Positions 26,174 to 33,962 of a stretch of DNA of 64,000 nt are shown here, one piece after another. The stretch is taken from NCBI RefSeq assembly GCF_036322705.1, contig NZ_AP027270.1:3039501-3103500 (forward strand), written 5' to 3'. The notes beneath the pieces were generated by a model. It was given only the letters and a program-made list of their open reading frames with translations, did no database searches and was not told the DNA's origin. Both the position numbers and the translations under genes were made by a program. This DNA is from Maricaulis maris. Lineage in GTDB: Bacteria; Pseudomonadota; Alphaproteobacteria; Caulobacterales; Maricaulaceae. Each line of letters starts with the position of its first letter. The first letter of the stretch is position 1.

Positions 26174-27253
26174 TCACTCTCGCGATCGCGCGCCATCCAG
26201 GATCTGTCCGACCACACGGGCGGTGTAGTCGACCAGTGGAATAACACGGGCATAGTTCAAACGGGTGGGGCCAATTACACCCAGAGCCCCGATGATTTCC
26301 TGGTCGGCATTCATATAGGGAGCCACAATCACACTGGAACCCGACAGACTGAAAAGCGGGTTCTCGGCGCCGATGAACAGGCGTACGCCCTGACCGTCGC
26401 GCGCCTTGTCGAGCAGGGTGATCAGCTCCTCCTTGCGCTCGATATCCTCGAACAGCCGGCGGATGCGCTCCAGGTCGCCGGCAGCATCGAGGCTTTCCAG
26501 AAGCCGCGACTGGCCGCGCACGATCAGTGAGCGCTCCTGCCCCTGGCCGCCGCTCCAGTCCGCCAGTCCTTGCTTGACCAGGCTCTCGGCTGCACCGTCC
26601 AGCGCCGAGCGACGTTCCGCGATCTCCAGCTCGATCGCCTTGCGGGCGTCGCTGAGTGTGCGGCCCTTCAGGCGTGTGGAAAGGTAGTTGCCGGCCTCGA
26701 TGAGCGCCGCCGGCGGGATGCCGTCCGGCGTGCGCATGAGGCGGTTTTCGACACTGCCATCCTCGAACACGAGGACTGCCAGCATCTCGACCACGGAGAG
26801 CGGTACAAATTCGACATGGCGCAGCGGGGCTTCCCGTTTCTGCGTCACCACCAGACCGGCGCCACCGGACAGGCCGCCGAGCAGGGAGGTCGCTTCGGTC
26901 AGGAGGTCCTGGGTCGAGCGGCCTGACATGGAGACCTGCCCCTCGATCGCCTGGCGTTCATCGGCTGACAGTTCGCCAATCTGCAGCAGGCCATCCACGA
27001 ACAGGCGCAGACCGGCATGGGTCGGCATGCGACCGGCGCTGGCGTGCGGGGCGCTGAGAAGGCCGAGATCGGCGAGGTCCGCCATGGTGTTGCGGATCGA
27101 GGCCGGGGACAGGTAGAGGTTGCCGCTCTGTGACAGGGTCCGCGAGCCGACCGGGTCGCCGGACCGCAGATAGGCCTCGACGATCTCGCGAAAGATCGTG
27201 CGCATCCGGTCGTCGAGGGCGGCGAGGGCTGATTGCGGCGGGGTCGGTGACAT
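26174..27253 (-). CDS. hrcA: HrcA heat-inducible repressor
   Basis: Repressor that binds CIRCE elements (usually before groESL) and needs GroEL for activity. The 359-residue protein has an N-terminal winged helix ([24 protein letters not shown], then [21 protein letters not shown]), a central inserted domain and a GAF-like C-terminal half ending in the family block [23 protein letters not shown]. No CIRCE is visible around it. The ATG lies only 10 bases after a TATTAT box and has no ribosome binding site, so its mRNA may be leaderless. Confidence 0.96.
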   Translation of the reverse strand: MSPTPPQSALAALDDRMRTIFREIVEAYLRSGDPVGSRTLSQSGNLYLSPASIRNTMADLADLGLLSAPHASAGRMPTHAGLRLFVDGLLQIGELSADERQAIEGQVSMSGRSTQDLLTEATSLLGGLSGGAGLVVTQKREAPLRHVEFVPLSVVEMLAVLVFEDGSVENRLMRTPDGIPPAALIEAGNYLSTRLKGRTLSDARKAIELEIAERRSALDGAAESLVKQGLADWSGGQGQERSLIVRGQSRLLESLDAAGDLERIRRLFEDIERKEELITLLDKARDGQGVRLFIGAENPLFSLSGSSVIVAPYMNADQEIIGALGVIGPTRLNYARVIPLVDYTARVVGQILDGARSRE

Positions 27254-27263
27254 GAGTGTTGAG

Positions 27264-27289
27264 ATAATAGGCCCGGCGGTCCGGTTCAA
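27264..27289 (-). promoter_or_regulatory. Putative hrcA promoter next to the start codon
   Basis: On the minus strand TTGAAC (27289-27284) and TATTAT (27269-27264) lie 14 bases apart. The spacing is short for sigma-70, but ATTGAAC...CCTATTA also resembles a sigma-32 site. The ATG follows after 10 bases, which predicts a transcription start at or within a few bases of the start codon. Confidence 0.45.
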
Positions 27290-27335
27290 TCCGCTTTGCC
27301 AATCGCCGACCGCAATCCGGCTGAAGCCTGCGCGC

Positions 27336-27364
27336 TTGAAGCGATCCGGCAACGCCGCTAGGAG
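27336..27364 (+). promoter_or_regulatory. Caulobacter-type promoter of rph
   Basis: TTGAAGC (27336-27342), 14 bases and GCTAGGAG (27357-27364) match the Caulobacter housekeeping consensus TTGACGS-N10-14-GCTANAWC at 12 of 15 positions. The rph ATG lies 35 bases downstream with a GGAG before it. Confidence 0.6.
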
Positions 27365-27398
27365 CGGTGGCGAAGCAATACGAAGCCCGGAGACGAAT

Positions 27399-28115
27399 AT
27401 GAGACCGAATGGACGCGCCCGCGATGCGATGCGGGAAATCAGCCTGGAAGCCGGTACCTCGGTCTATGCGGAGGGCTCTTGCCTGGCCCGGTTCGGCGGA
27501 ACCCATGTGCTGTGCACCGCGAGCATCGAGGAGAACGTGCCGCCGTGGCTGCGCGGCGGCGGCAAGGGCTGGGTGACGGCGGAGTACGGCATGTTGCCGC
27601 GCGCCACACACACCCGCTCGCGCCGTGAGGCGACAGCCGGCAAGCAGTCGGGTCGGACCCAGGAGATCCAGCGCCTGATTGGTCGCTCCCTGCGCGCCGT
27701 TGTCGATCTCAAGGCCCTCGGCGAGCGCCAGATCACGATCGACTGTGATGTCCTGCAAGCCGATGGCGGCACCCGTACGGCGGCGATCACCGGCGCTTGG
27801 GTCGCCCTCAAGCAGGCTACCGGCTATCTGATCGAGGAAGGCCTTCTGAAGCGGGATCCGGTCCACGGCCAACTGGCCGCGATCTCGTGCGGTGTCATCG
27901 ACGGCGAAACCCGTCTCGATCTTGAATACGAGGAAGACCGACGCGCTGAGGCCGATGCCAATTTCGTTCTGACGGACACGGGCGGCATTGTGGAAATCCA
28001 GGCGACCGCCGAGGACAAGCCGATCCCGGAAACCGATTTTGACCTGCTGTTCGCACTGGCCAAGGCTGGTGTCGTGGACCTTTGCAAGGCGCAACTGGCA
28101 GCGCTGCAGCGTTAA
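27399..28115 (+). CDS. rph: Ribonuclease PH
   Basis: Phosphorolytic 3'-5' exoribonuclease that trims tRNA 3' ends. The 238-residue protein has the family N-terminus [33 protein letters not shown], the phosphate-site Arg pair in [40 protein letters not shown] and the catalytic acids around [17 protein letters not shown]. In many alphaproteobacteria rdgB and hemW follow immediately; here a 1.3-kb insertion on the opposite strand separates them. It is divergent from hrcA-grpE, the usual arrangement. Confidence 0.97.
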   Translation: MRPNGRARDAMREISLEAGTSVYAEGSCLARFGGTHVLCTASIEENVPPWLRGGGKGWVTAEYGMLPRATHTRSRREATAGKQSGRTQEIQRLIGRSLRAVVDLKALGERQITIDCDVLQADGGTRTAAITGAWVALKQATGYLIEEGLLKRDPVHGQLAAISCGVIDGETRLDLEYEEDRRAEADANFVLTDTGGIVEIQATAEDKPIPETDFDLLFALAKAGVVDLCKAQLAALQR

Positions 28116-28118
28116 AGC

Positions 28119-28147
28119 TTGCACTGTTGCGCCAAGCCGGGTGAATT
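28119..28147 (+). promoter_or_regulatory. Possible promoter of the small RNA
   Basis: TTGCAC (28119-28124), 17 bases and TGAATT (28142-28147) form a possible promoter starting right after the rph stop. The -10 match is weak (3 of 6), but a start about 6 bases later would fall on the first paired base of the structured RNA at 28153. Confidence 0.35.
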
Positions 28148-28152
28148 AAAGA

Positions 28153-28243
28153 ACAGACGGCGGGGGCGCGCTGGGGGGCTGGAAACGGCCCGCACGGCCT
28201 CTTTGGGAAGGGGCAACCGTGCAGGCCCACCCCCACCGTCTGT
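28153..28243 (+). ncRNA. Candidate structured small RNA, about 91 nt
   Basis: The sequence folds by perfect or near-perfect pairing. A closing stem ACAGACGG/CCGTCTGT (28153-28160 with 28236-28243) continues after one mismatch as GGGGG/CCCCC (28162-28166 with 28230-28234). Inside, arm 1 is GGCTG-GAAA-CGGCC (28177-28190) with a GNRA tetraloop. Arm 2 is GCACGG/CCGTGC (28192-28197 with 28217-28222), capped by CCTCTT-TGGG-AAGGGG and a 3-base CAA bulge. About 30 pairs in 91 bases, with a following terminator-like hairpin, favour a plus-strand RNA. It lacks the SRP, tmRNA and RNase P core motifs I know; a 6S-type or novel RNA, or a palindromic repeat, remains possible. Confidence 0.55.
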
Positions 28244-28244
28244 C

Positions 28245-28270
28245 CCGTCGGCACAAGGGCCGGCGGTCTT
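28245..28270 (+). terminator. Hairpin terminator after the small RNA
   Basis: CCGTCGGC (28245-28252) pairs with GCCGGCGG (28259-28266) over 8 bp with one wobble, loop ACAAGG, followed by TCTT. The tail is short, so termination may be modest. It sits 17 bp before the stop of the convergent XRE gene. Confidence 0.5.
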
Positions 28271-28287
28271 GCGGACGACGCGCTGAC

Positions 28288-28512
28288 CTATTCGGTCGCG
28301 TCTTCGTCCTCATCATCGAAACTCAACAGGTCGCCAGGCTGGCAACCCAGTTCGCGGCACAGCGCTTCCAGGGTCGAGAAGCGGACGGCCTTGGCCTTGC
28401 CGGTCTTGAGAATGGACAGGTTGGCCATGGTGATGCCGACGCGGTCGCACAGTTCGGTCAGCGACATCCGGCGCTCGAGCAGCATGCGATCAAGAGTGAC
28501 GCGAATTGGCAT
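28288..28512 (-). CDS. XRE-family small regulator
   Basis: A 74-residue Cro/C1-type DNA-binding protein that is almost entirely the helix-turn-helix (MSLTELCDRVGITMANLSILKTG, then RFSTLEALCRELGCQPGDLL) plus an acidic tail DDEDEDATE. This short YozG-like type is regularly encoded next to DUF2975 membrane proteins, as here (14 bp downstream of one). GGGAG nine bases before ATG 28512 supports the start. It probably binds the palindromic sites upstream of its own operon. Confidence 0.92.
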   Translation of the reverse strand: MPIRVTLDRMLLERRMSLTELCDRVGITMANLSILKTGKAKAVRFSTLEALCRELGCQPGDLLSFDDEDEDATE

Positions 28513-28525
28513 GGTGAGCGTCTCC

Positions 28526-29080
28526 CTAAATCGTCAGTTTTTGTTCTTGGCGCATCCGCGCGCCTTCGCGGAAGACTTCCGCCAGAACCAAAAGCGCCGC
28601 TACGGCGAACCAGGCTCCTAAATCAATATTGCCCGCTGTGCTCAATTCAAGCCCGCCAACCACCGGATTATCCATGTCCAGCAGTGTCAGGATCATCGCA
28701 ACGGCGCCTTGTGTGACATGGCGCAGGATCTGGTAGGCGGCAATTGCGATCGCGATCACCCGCAAATGACCGGCATTCTCCGGTACGAACGGGTCGCCCG
28801 CGATCAGCGTGGCGAAGATCCGGCGCAGTCGATCAATGACTACCAGGCCGGCGATGATTTCGGCCACGAGAATGGGGTAAACCCAGCCCAGATTGCGGAT
28901 TGCGCCCAGCAAGTCGGTGACGAAGCCCGGCGAATAGCCCAGCCAGTCCATCACCAGCGTCGCGCCTGTTGCGAGCAGGACCAGAGCAGCGAAGCCGAGA
29001 AGAGCCCAGGCGAGATACCAGACGATGTCCAGCACCACCTTCAAAACGGATGCCAGTGATCCGCTTCCCAGAGTCTTCAT
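28526..29080 (-). CDS. DUF2975 membrane protein
   Basis: A 184-residue protein with four hydrophobic helices: VVLDIVWYLAWALLGFAALVLLAT, WVYPILVAEIIAGLVVI, the AIAIAAYQILRHVTQGAVAMIL stretch and WFAVAALLVLAEVF. The VIDRLRRIFATLIAGDPFVPENAGHLRVIAIA stretch is the DUF2975 hallmark. The function of the family is unknown; constant pairing with a small XRE regulator suggests that the membrane protein modulates the regulator or is its target. AAGGGG lies upstream of ATG 29080. The XRE gene follows after 13 bp and a 38-residue membrane peptide precedes it. Confidence 0.9.
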   Translation of the reverse strand: MKTLGSGSLASVLKVVLDIVWYLAWALLGFAALVLLATGATLVMDWLGYSPGFVTDLLGAIRNLGWVYPILVAEIIAGLVVIDRLRRIFATLIAGDPFVPENAGHLRVIAIAIAAYQILRHVTQGAVAMILTLLDMDNPVVGGLELSTAGNIDLGAWFAVAALLVLAEVFREGARMRQEQKLTI

Positions 29081-29162
29081 ACCCGCCCCTTCCCTGTTAG
29101 GCGTCGCACGTGAGGCTCACAGACCCTTGCCGGGCCTGTCGAGCCTCACGCGACTTTTTCCA

Positions 29163-29279
29163 TCATGCCGCAACCGGGGCAATGGCGTAAAACGCGCCGG
29201 CGGCGACGGAGACCAGAAGCACCAGGTTGATGACGATCGAGCCGATCATCTGGATGCCTGCATTGTTGGACCTGACCAT
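29163..29279 (-). CDS. 38-residue membrane microprotein
   Basis: A short frame, [20 protein letters not shown]... ending AIAPVAA and TGA, encodes 38 residues with a single hydrophobic helix (about 9-34) after a short polar N-terminus. An AAAGGA lies nine bases before the ATG, it is in the same direction as the DUF2975 and XRE genes, and the gap to DUF2975 is 82 bp. Hydrophobicity, ribosome binding site and position together support a real gene. No family is recognised; it may be a regulatory or accessory peptide for the DUF2975 protein. Confidence 0.65.
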   Translation of the reverse strand: MVRSNNAGIQMIGSIVINLVLLVSVAAGAFYAIAPVAA

Positions 29280-29357
29280 TTCACTGTTTCCTTTGTCTTG
29301 TATCTGACCAATTACCGTTGTCATTCATGTTGTTCGGACGACGTTTCCCGTCCTTGT

Positions 29358-29373
29358 TGTTTATCGATAAACA
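29358..29373. promoter_or_regulatory. 16-bp perfect palindrome, probable operator
   Basis: TGTTTATCGATAAACA is a perfect 16-bp dyad in the AT-rich gap between the microprotein-DUF2975-XRE operon and rdgB. On the minus strand TTGCGC lies about 18 bases upstream of its TATCGA core, so the dyad would cover a -10 element of the operon. XRE dimers bind such dyads. Confidence 0.5.
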
Positions 29374-29399
29374 GAAAGATCGGCAGGCGCAAGCGAAAA

Positions 29400-29416
29400 A
29401 TATCGTTTTTCGATAT
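29400..29416. promoter_or_regulatory. Inverted repeat ATATCG-N5-CGATAT
   Basis: ATATCG (29400-29405), TTTTT and CGATAT (29411-29416) form a second dyad 27 bp from the 16-bp palindrome; both share the ATCGAT-like core, and a third CGATAT half-site lies at 29432-29437. The spacing suits cooperative binding by a small dimeric repressor. Confidence 0.4.
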
Positions 29417-29461
29417 AAATTTTTCGAAAGGCGATATGAAATGCGACTGATGGAGGCTGAA

Positions 29462-30055
29462 ATGGGTCATGAAACCTGGGTTCTCGCCAGCCATAATGCA
29501 GGCAAGATCAAGGAGATGGAGCAAATTCTCGCACCATTCGGGGTGGCCCTGAAAAGCGCCCGCGACCTCGATCTGCCTGAACCCGATGAAACCGAAACGA
29601 CATTCCGCGGTAATGCCGCGCTGAAGGCGAGGGCGGCCTGCGAGGCGACCGGCCTGCCCTGCCTCGCTGATGACTCCGGCCTGTCCGTGGATGCGCTGGG
29701 CGGAGCTCCGGGGATTTATTCCGCCCGCTGGGCTGGCGAGCCACGGGATTTCGGCCGGGCCATGCAACGGGTCCAGGATGAGCTCGCTGACAAGGGCGCA
29801 TCTGATCGAACGGCGCGGTTCGTCTGTACGATCGCACTCGCCCGCCCCGGGCAAGAGATTGTCTTCTTTGAGGGAGAGGTCGCTGGCGACATCGTCTGGC
29901 CGCCGCGTGGGCCGGAAGGGTTTGGCTATGACCCGATCTTTCAGCCGCACGGTCATGTGCGGACTTTCGGTGAAATGACCGCCACCGAGAAGCGCGCGCT
30001 CAGCCATCGGGCTCGCGCGCTCGACACCATGATCGCGACCGAGTTCAAGCCGTGA
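29462..30055 (+). CDS. rdgB: RdgB, dITP/XTP pyrophosphatase
   Basis: House-cleaning enzyme that hydrolyses ITP, dITP and XTP to monophosphates, keeping deaminated purines out of DNA and RNA. In 197 residues the substrate loop SHNAGKIKE, the metal-site block [23 protein letters not shown] and the base-binding [10 protein letters not shown] followed by AELT-like [16 protein letters not shown] are present. ATG 29462 has GGAGG five bases upstream; the longer frame reading back to 29318 lies in the regulatory gap. Its stop overlaps the hemW start. Confidence 0.95.
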   Translation: MGHETWVLASHNAGKIKEMEQILAPFGVALKSARDLDLPEPDETETTFRGNAALKARAACEATGLPCLADDSGLSVDALGGAPGIYSARWAGEPRDFGRAMQRVQDELADKGASDRTARFVCTIALARPGQEIVFFEGEVAGDIVWPPRGPEGFGYDPIFQPHGHVRTFGEMTATEKRALSHRARALDTMIATEFKP

Positions 30056-31221
30056 CCGTCGCGCCCCGCACATCACTCGGCGAGGCGTTGGGACTCTATC
30101 TGCACTGGCCGTATTGCAGTCGCATCTGTCCCTATTGCGATTTCAACGTCTATCGCGCCCGGGGCGATGACGACGCCCTGCTCGCGGCGATCCTGTCGGA
30201 CATGACGGACTGGCGGGAAAAGAGCGGCGCGCGATCCCTGGCCAGCCTCCATTTCGGCGGCGGCACGCCGTCGCTCATGCGCCCGGACTGGATCGGTCGG
30301 GTGATCGAGACCGCAGACCGACTCTGGGGGTTGGCAGAGGACGCCGAGATCGGGCTGGAAGCCAATCCGGGTGATCAGGCGCGGTTTGCCGGGATCGCAG
30401 CGGCCGGCGTTCAACGCCTCTCTCTCGGCGTGCAGAGCTTCGATGATGCTGTGCTGGCAACGCTGGGGCGTGATCATGACGGTGATCAGTCCCTCGCGGC
30501 GATCGATACCGCGCTGGCGGCTTTCCCTCGTGTCTCGGTGGACATGATCTACGCCCAGTCCGGTCAGGACGTCGCGGCCTGGTCGGCAGAGCTGAAGCGG
30601 GCCCTGGCCTCCGGCGCCGGCCATGTCTCGGCCTACCAGCTGACCATTGAGCCGGGCACGGCTTTTGGAAAGCGGACCGAGCGAGGTGAGACCCTCGCTG
30701 TTGATGGCGACAGTGCTGCGGACCTTTATGAGGCGACCCAGGACTTGTGCGATGCTGCCGGTTTTCCGGCCTATGAAGTCTCCAATCACGCCCGCACACC
30801 TGCAGACCGGTCGGTCCACAACCGGATCTATTGGGAAGGCGGTGACTGGATCGGGGTTGGCCCGGGCGCGCATGGACGGTTGGGCCGTGCCACCGCTGGC
30901 GGACGTGTCGCCACTACGGCCTGCCGTCGACCCGGCGCCTATATTGATGCGGTATCGGCTACAGGGTCGGGCCTGTCGGCAGAGGACACCGAAACGCTGT
31001 CGCCGCTCGACGACATGATCGAGCGCGCCTTTCTTGGCCTTCGCGTCATCGACGGGCTCGACCTTCGCCATCTCGAGTCGGCCACGGGCCTGCAGCCCGA
31101 CAAGGCTGCGGTGGAGCGCATGATTGACGACGGTTTTCTTGTCCGTGCGGGAACGCGGATTGCCTTGACCAGCGCCGGTCGGCTCCTCGCCGACCGGGTG
31201 ACCCGGGAAATCCTGCCCTGA
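30052..31221 (+). CDS. hemW: HemW-like radical SAM protein
   Basis: Radical SAM protein of the oxygen-independent coproporphyrinogen oxidase-like family; HemW is now regarded as a heme chaperone. The 389-residue protein has the N-terminal [17 protein letters not shown] with [4Fe-4S] ligands Cys22, Cys26 and Cys29, [24 protein letters not shown] and the C-terminal HemN domain. The GTG start overlaps the rdgB stop (GTGA), so the two are translationally coupled, as in many alphaproteobacteria. Confidence 0.93.
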   Translation: MTVAPRTSLGEALGLYLHWPYCSRICPYCDFNVYRARGDDDALLAAILSDMTDWREKSGARSLASLHFGGGTPSLMRPDWIGRVIETADRLWGLAEDAEIGLEANPGDQARFAGIAAAGVQRLSLGVQSFDDAVLATLGRDHDGDQSLAAIDTALAAFPRVSVDMIYAQSGQDVAAWSAELKRALASGAGHVSAYQLTIEPGTAFGKRTERGETLAVDGDSAADLYEATQDLCDAAGFPAYEVSNHARTPADRSVHNRIYWEGGDWIGVGPGAHGRLGRATAGGRVATTACRRPGAYIDAVSATGSGLSAEDTETLSPLDDMIERAFLGLRVIDGLDLRHLESATGLQPDKAAVERMIDDGFLVRAGTRIALTSAGRLLADRVTREILP

Positions 31222-31225
31222 TCGC

Positions 31226-32575
31226 CTAGAAGGCGTCCACGGGCTCGAATGTCAGCGGTGCCGGCTCGATTTCGCGCAGGCCGCGTGAGCGCATTTCGTA
31301 GATCGCCAGGCCACGCTCGATGAGCCCGCTCTCGCGGAAGCGGAACAGGCCATCAGCGCCCATGAAGCCCTGGTCTTCCTCGATTGCCTCACGGCTGAAG
31401 CCACGTTCGCCGCCATCCAGATGGGCGGCCAGACTCATTGCGTCATAAGCCAGGCTGGCAATGCGGGACGGGTCATTGCCATAGCTCGCCCGATAGGCGG
31501 TTTCGAAGGCCGTCCGGGCATCAAGGTCGGGGCCGGCGAACCAGCCACCCAGAAGGGCGGGCTCGCGCAGCAGGTCGGGATCGTTCCACAGGCCGGTGCC
31601 GAGGAAGCGTACGACCAGCGGATCGACAGCCTGGGAAATCAGCAACGGTCCAAGTGCCCGCAGGCGTGTGCCGCCCTCAGGCAGGATGACCGCCTGGAAT
31701 GGCGCTTCAGGATCCGGGACCCAGGTCTCGCGGCGCAGTTCGTCGGCCTCTTCGGGCGTCAGGGGCTCGAAAACACCCTCGGCGAGGCGCGCCGAGGCGC
31801 GGGCCATGGCTTCCACGTCGCCGGTGTAGAAGCTTTCGGCGGCGACCGAGCCGCCGGTGAGGGCGGCATTGTCCTGAAGGGCCGAGTACACAGCCATGCC
31901 GTAGCGGTTCTGCGGTCCCAGATAGGCAAAGCGCTCGACGCCCTGGCGGGTTGCATATTCGACGATCCGGGCCACTTCGATTTCGGGCGGGAAGCTCATC
32001 AGATAGACGCCATCGCCAGCCACCGTCGTATCGGTTGTGAAGGCAATGATCGGGATTCCGGCCTGGCGGGCGACCTGGCTGGCGGCCGTGACGGCAGGTC
32101 CGAAGAGCGGGCCGATGATGATGTCTGCACCATCCTCGACTGCGGCCTGAGCCGCGTCACGGGCGCCCTGCGGCGTGCCTTGCGTGTCCTTCGGGATCAT
32201 CAGGAGGTTGCCGCTGCCGCGCTCGAACAGCGCCAGCTCGGCCGAGTGCAGAAGCCGCAAGGCTTCCGAGCGAGCACTTGAATTGTCGGCCGAGAAGGGC
32301 AGCAAAATGGCAACCCGCGCCAGCTCGCGATCTGCCATGTGGGGCGGAACCAGGCCTGTCGCGACCAGCTCTTCGACCGGCTCGGGTGTCTCGACCACCG
32401 GCGTTTCAATCACCGGCTCCGGCGGCGTGACAACGGGCAGGCTGGGCGGCGGCGCGGTTGTTCCACAGGCGGCCAGCGTCCCGACCAGCGAGATGACAGC
32501 GAGGCAGCGCAGCGCCCGGCTTTGTGCCAATGTGTCGATCGACGGAGCAATGCGTGAATAGAAGACTGAAAGCAT
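31226..32575 (-). CDS. LpoA-like lipoprotein (PBP activator)
   Basis: A 449-residue lipoprotein with signal peptide ending LAAC (Cys37), a Pro-rich linker (PPPSLPVVTPPEPVIETP) and a periplasmic-binding-protein fold (VAILLPFSADNSSARSEALRLL onward, DIIIGPLFGPAVTAAS, GVERFAYLGPQNRYGM). It matches the C-terminal part of LpoA/YraM, which activates penicillin-binding protein 1A from the outer membrane, and resembles Leu/Ile/Val-binding proteins. The neighbours rsmI, yraN and a BON lipoprotein mirror the E. coli yraL-yraM-yraN-yraP locus. Its ATG overlaps the divergent rsmI ATG. Confidence 0.88.
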   Translation of the reverse strand: MLSVFYSRIAPSIDTLAQSRALRCLAVISLVGTLAACGTTAPPPSLPVVTPPEPVIETPVVETPEPVEELVATGLVPPHMADRELARVAILLPFSADNSSARSEALRLLHSAELALFERGSGNLLMIPKDTQGTPQGARDAAQAAVEDGADIIIGPLFGPAVTAASQVARQAGIPIIAFTTDTTVAGDGVYLMSFPPEIEVARIVEYATRQGVERFAYLGPQNRYGMAVYSALQDNAALTGGSVAAESFYTGDVEAMARASARLAEGVFEPLTPEEADELRRETWVPDPEAPFQAVILPEGGTRLRALGPLLISQAVDPLVVRFLGTGLWNDPDLLREPALLGGWFAGPDLDARTAFETAYRASYGNDPSRIASLAYDAMSLAAHLDGGERGFSREAIEEDQGFMGADGLFRFRESGLIERGLAIYEMRSRGLREIEPAPLTFEPVDAF

Positions 32576-33476
32576 GACGGAAACATCCCGGGAAATTCTA
32601 GCCGAAGCTATCCGCCACGGCCGCAAGGGGCAAGCACTCGGGCCGGGCCTTTATCTGGTTTCCACCCCTATCGGCAATCTGCGGGACATTACCTTGCGCG
32701 CGCTCGACGTTCTCGCCCAGGCCGATCGCGTCCTTGCGGAGGATACGAGGGTCACCCGCCGCCTTCTGGATGCTTACGGCCTGAAGGTCGAATTGACGGC
32801 CTATCATGATCACAATGGCGAGCGCGTCCGGCCCGGCATTCTGGCCGACCTCGCCGCAGGCGCCCGGGTTGCCCTGGTCTCCGATGCCGGGACCCCGCTG
32901 GTGTCGGACCCGGGTTACAAGCTGGCCCGCGATGCCATCGCCGCCGATATTCCTGTGATCGCCATACCTGGCGCCTCGGCTGTGCTGGCAGCCCTCGCCA
33001 TCGCCGGCCTGCCAACCGACTGCTTCACCTTTGCCGGCTTTCCGCCGCAGAAAACCGGCCCGCGAGAGGCCTGGCTCGAGCCCTTCCGCCATATTCCGGG
33101 GAGTCTCGTTTTCTATGAAGGCGTCTCTCGCCTGCCGGCGATGATGGCCAGCCTGCACAAGATACTCGGGGACCGTTCTGCCGCGGTTTGCCGCGAGCTG
33201 ACCAAGATGCACGAGGAGGCTCGCCGCGGCTCCCTGGCGGAACTGGCTGCGCACTATGCCGAGGCCGGCCCGCCGCGGGGCGAGGTGGTGATTGTGGTCG
33301 GGCCGCCCGCCGCTGACGACTGGGATGTCGGACGGATCGATGCAGCCCTGCGGGCAGCGCTCGAGGACATGCGGGTCAAGGAAGCCGCCAGCCACGTCGC
33401 CGAGGCGTCCGGCTGGCCACGCCGCGATGTCTACGCTCGCGCGCTTTCCCTGAAAGGCGGAGACAAGGCGCCGTGA
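32574..33476 (+). CDS. rsmI: RsmI, 16S rRNA C1402 2'-O-methyltransferase
   Basis: SAM-dependent enzyme that 2'-O-methylates cytidine 1402 of 16S rRNA. The 300-residue protein has the family N-terminus GLYLVSTPIGNLRDITLRAL, LAEDTRVTRRLL, LVSDAGTPLVSDPGYKLARDA and VIAIPGASAVLAAL. The ATG shares two bases with the ATG of the divergent lipoprotein gene (32573-32576), so the two genes have no intergenic space. The stop overlaps the yraN start as GTGA. Confidence 0.96.
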   Translation: MTETSREILAEAIRHGRKGQALGPGLYLVSTPIGNLRDITLRALDVLAQADRVLAEDTRVTRRLLDAYGLKVELTAYHDHNGERVRPGILADLAAGARVALVSDAGTPLVSDPGYKLARDAIAADIPVIAIPGASAVLAALAIAGLPTDCFTFAGFPPQKTGPREAWLEPFRHIPGSLVFYEGVSRLPAMMASLHKILGDRSAAVCRELTKMHEEARRGSLAELAAHYAEAGPPRGEVVIVVGPPAADDWDVGRIDAALRAALEDMRVKEAASHVAEASGWPRRDVYARALSLKGGDKAP

Positions 33477-33856
33477 CCCGGGCGCGGCGGCAGGCCGAGG
33501 CCCGCGGTCGCTGGGCCGAGTGGCTGGCCATCGCCTGGCTAACCCTGAAGGGTTATCGCGTGCTCGACCATCGGGCCCGAACGGCCGCCGGAGAGATTGA
33601 CCTGGTCGCGCGGCGCGGGGAGTACCTGGTTTTCATCGAGGTCAAGGCGAGGTCGACCATCGAGGGGGCGCTCGACTCCATCGGTCCGCGTCAACGTGGC
33701 CGGATTACCCGGGCTGCGTCGATCTGGCGGGCCTCGCGACCCGCCCTGCACGACCTGCACTTGCGCTATGACCTGGTTCTGGTGGTCCCGGGGCGCTGGC
33801 CGCAGCACCGTCGTGCCGCGTGGATCCCCGGCGACCGTGCGCGCGACCTGCTCTGA
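33473..33856 (+). CDS. yraN: YraN (UPF0102) nuclease-fold protein
   Basis: A 127-residue UPF0102 protein with a restriction-endonuclease-like fold. The conserved core is GRWAEWLAIAWLTLKGYRVLDHRART, then GEIDLVARRGEYLVFIEVKAR, where Asp and the ExK triad form a potential metal-dependent active site. The cellular role is not settled; it may act on DNA in recombination or uptake. GTG 33473 overlaps the rsmI stop. The C-terminus is the usual length for the family. Confidence 0.93.
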   Translation: MTRARRQAEARGRWAEWLAIAWLTLKGYRVLDHRARTAAGEIDLVARRGEYLVFIEVKARSTIEGALDSIGPRQRGRITRAASIWRASRPALHDLHLRYDLVLVVPGRWPQHRRAAWIPGDRARDLL

Positions 33857-33962
33857 TTGCCGGATGATCGTTCCGGCTTGGCCGATGGGCCGCGACTTGT
33901 CATGGTAGCACCGCTGCAAATGCCTAAGCTGGGGCCCGGGCGATTCGACAGGAGTATCGAGC

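Noticed and set aside
27198-27400. CIRCE element controlling hrcA-grpE
   Set aside because: No TTAGCACTC-N9-GAGTGCTAA or close variant is present; the CIRCE is probably before groESL outside this window.
28153-28243. Known housekeeping RNA (SRP 4.5S, tmRNA or RNase P RNA) at the structured locus
   Set aside because: The conserved SRP loop with GGAAG repeats, a tmRNA tag frame and the RNase P GAGGAAAGUCC core are all missing, so it is reported as an unassigned RNA candidate.
28219-28716. A plus-strand protein opposite the XRE gene
   Set aside because: It is antisense to the clear XRE and DUF2975 genes and has no recognisable domain.
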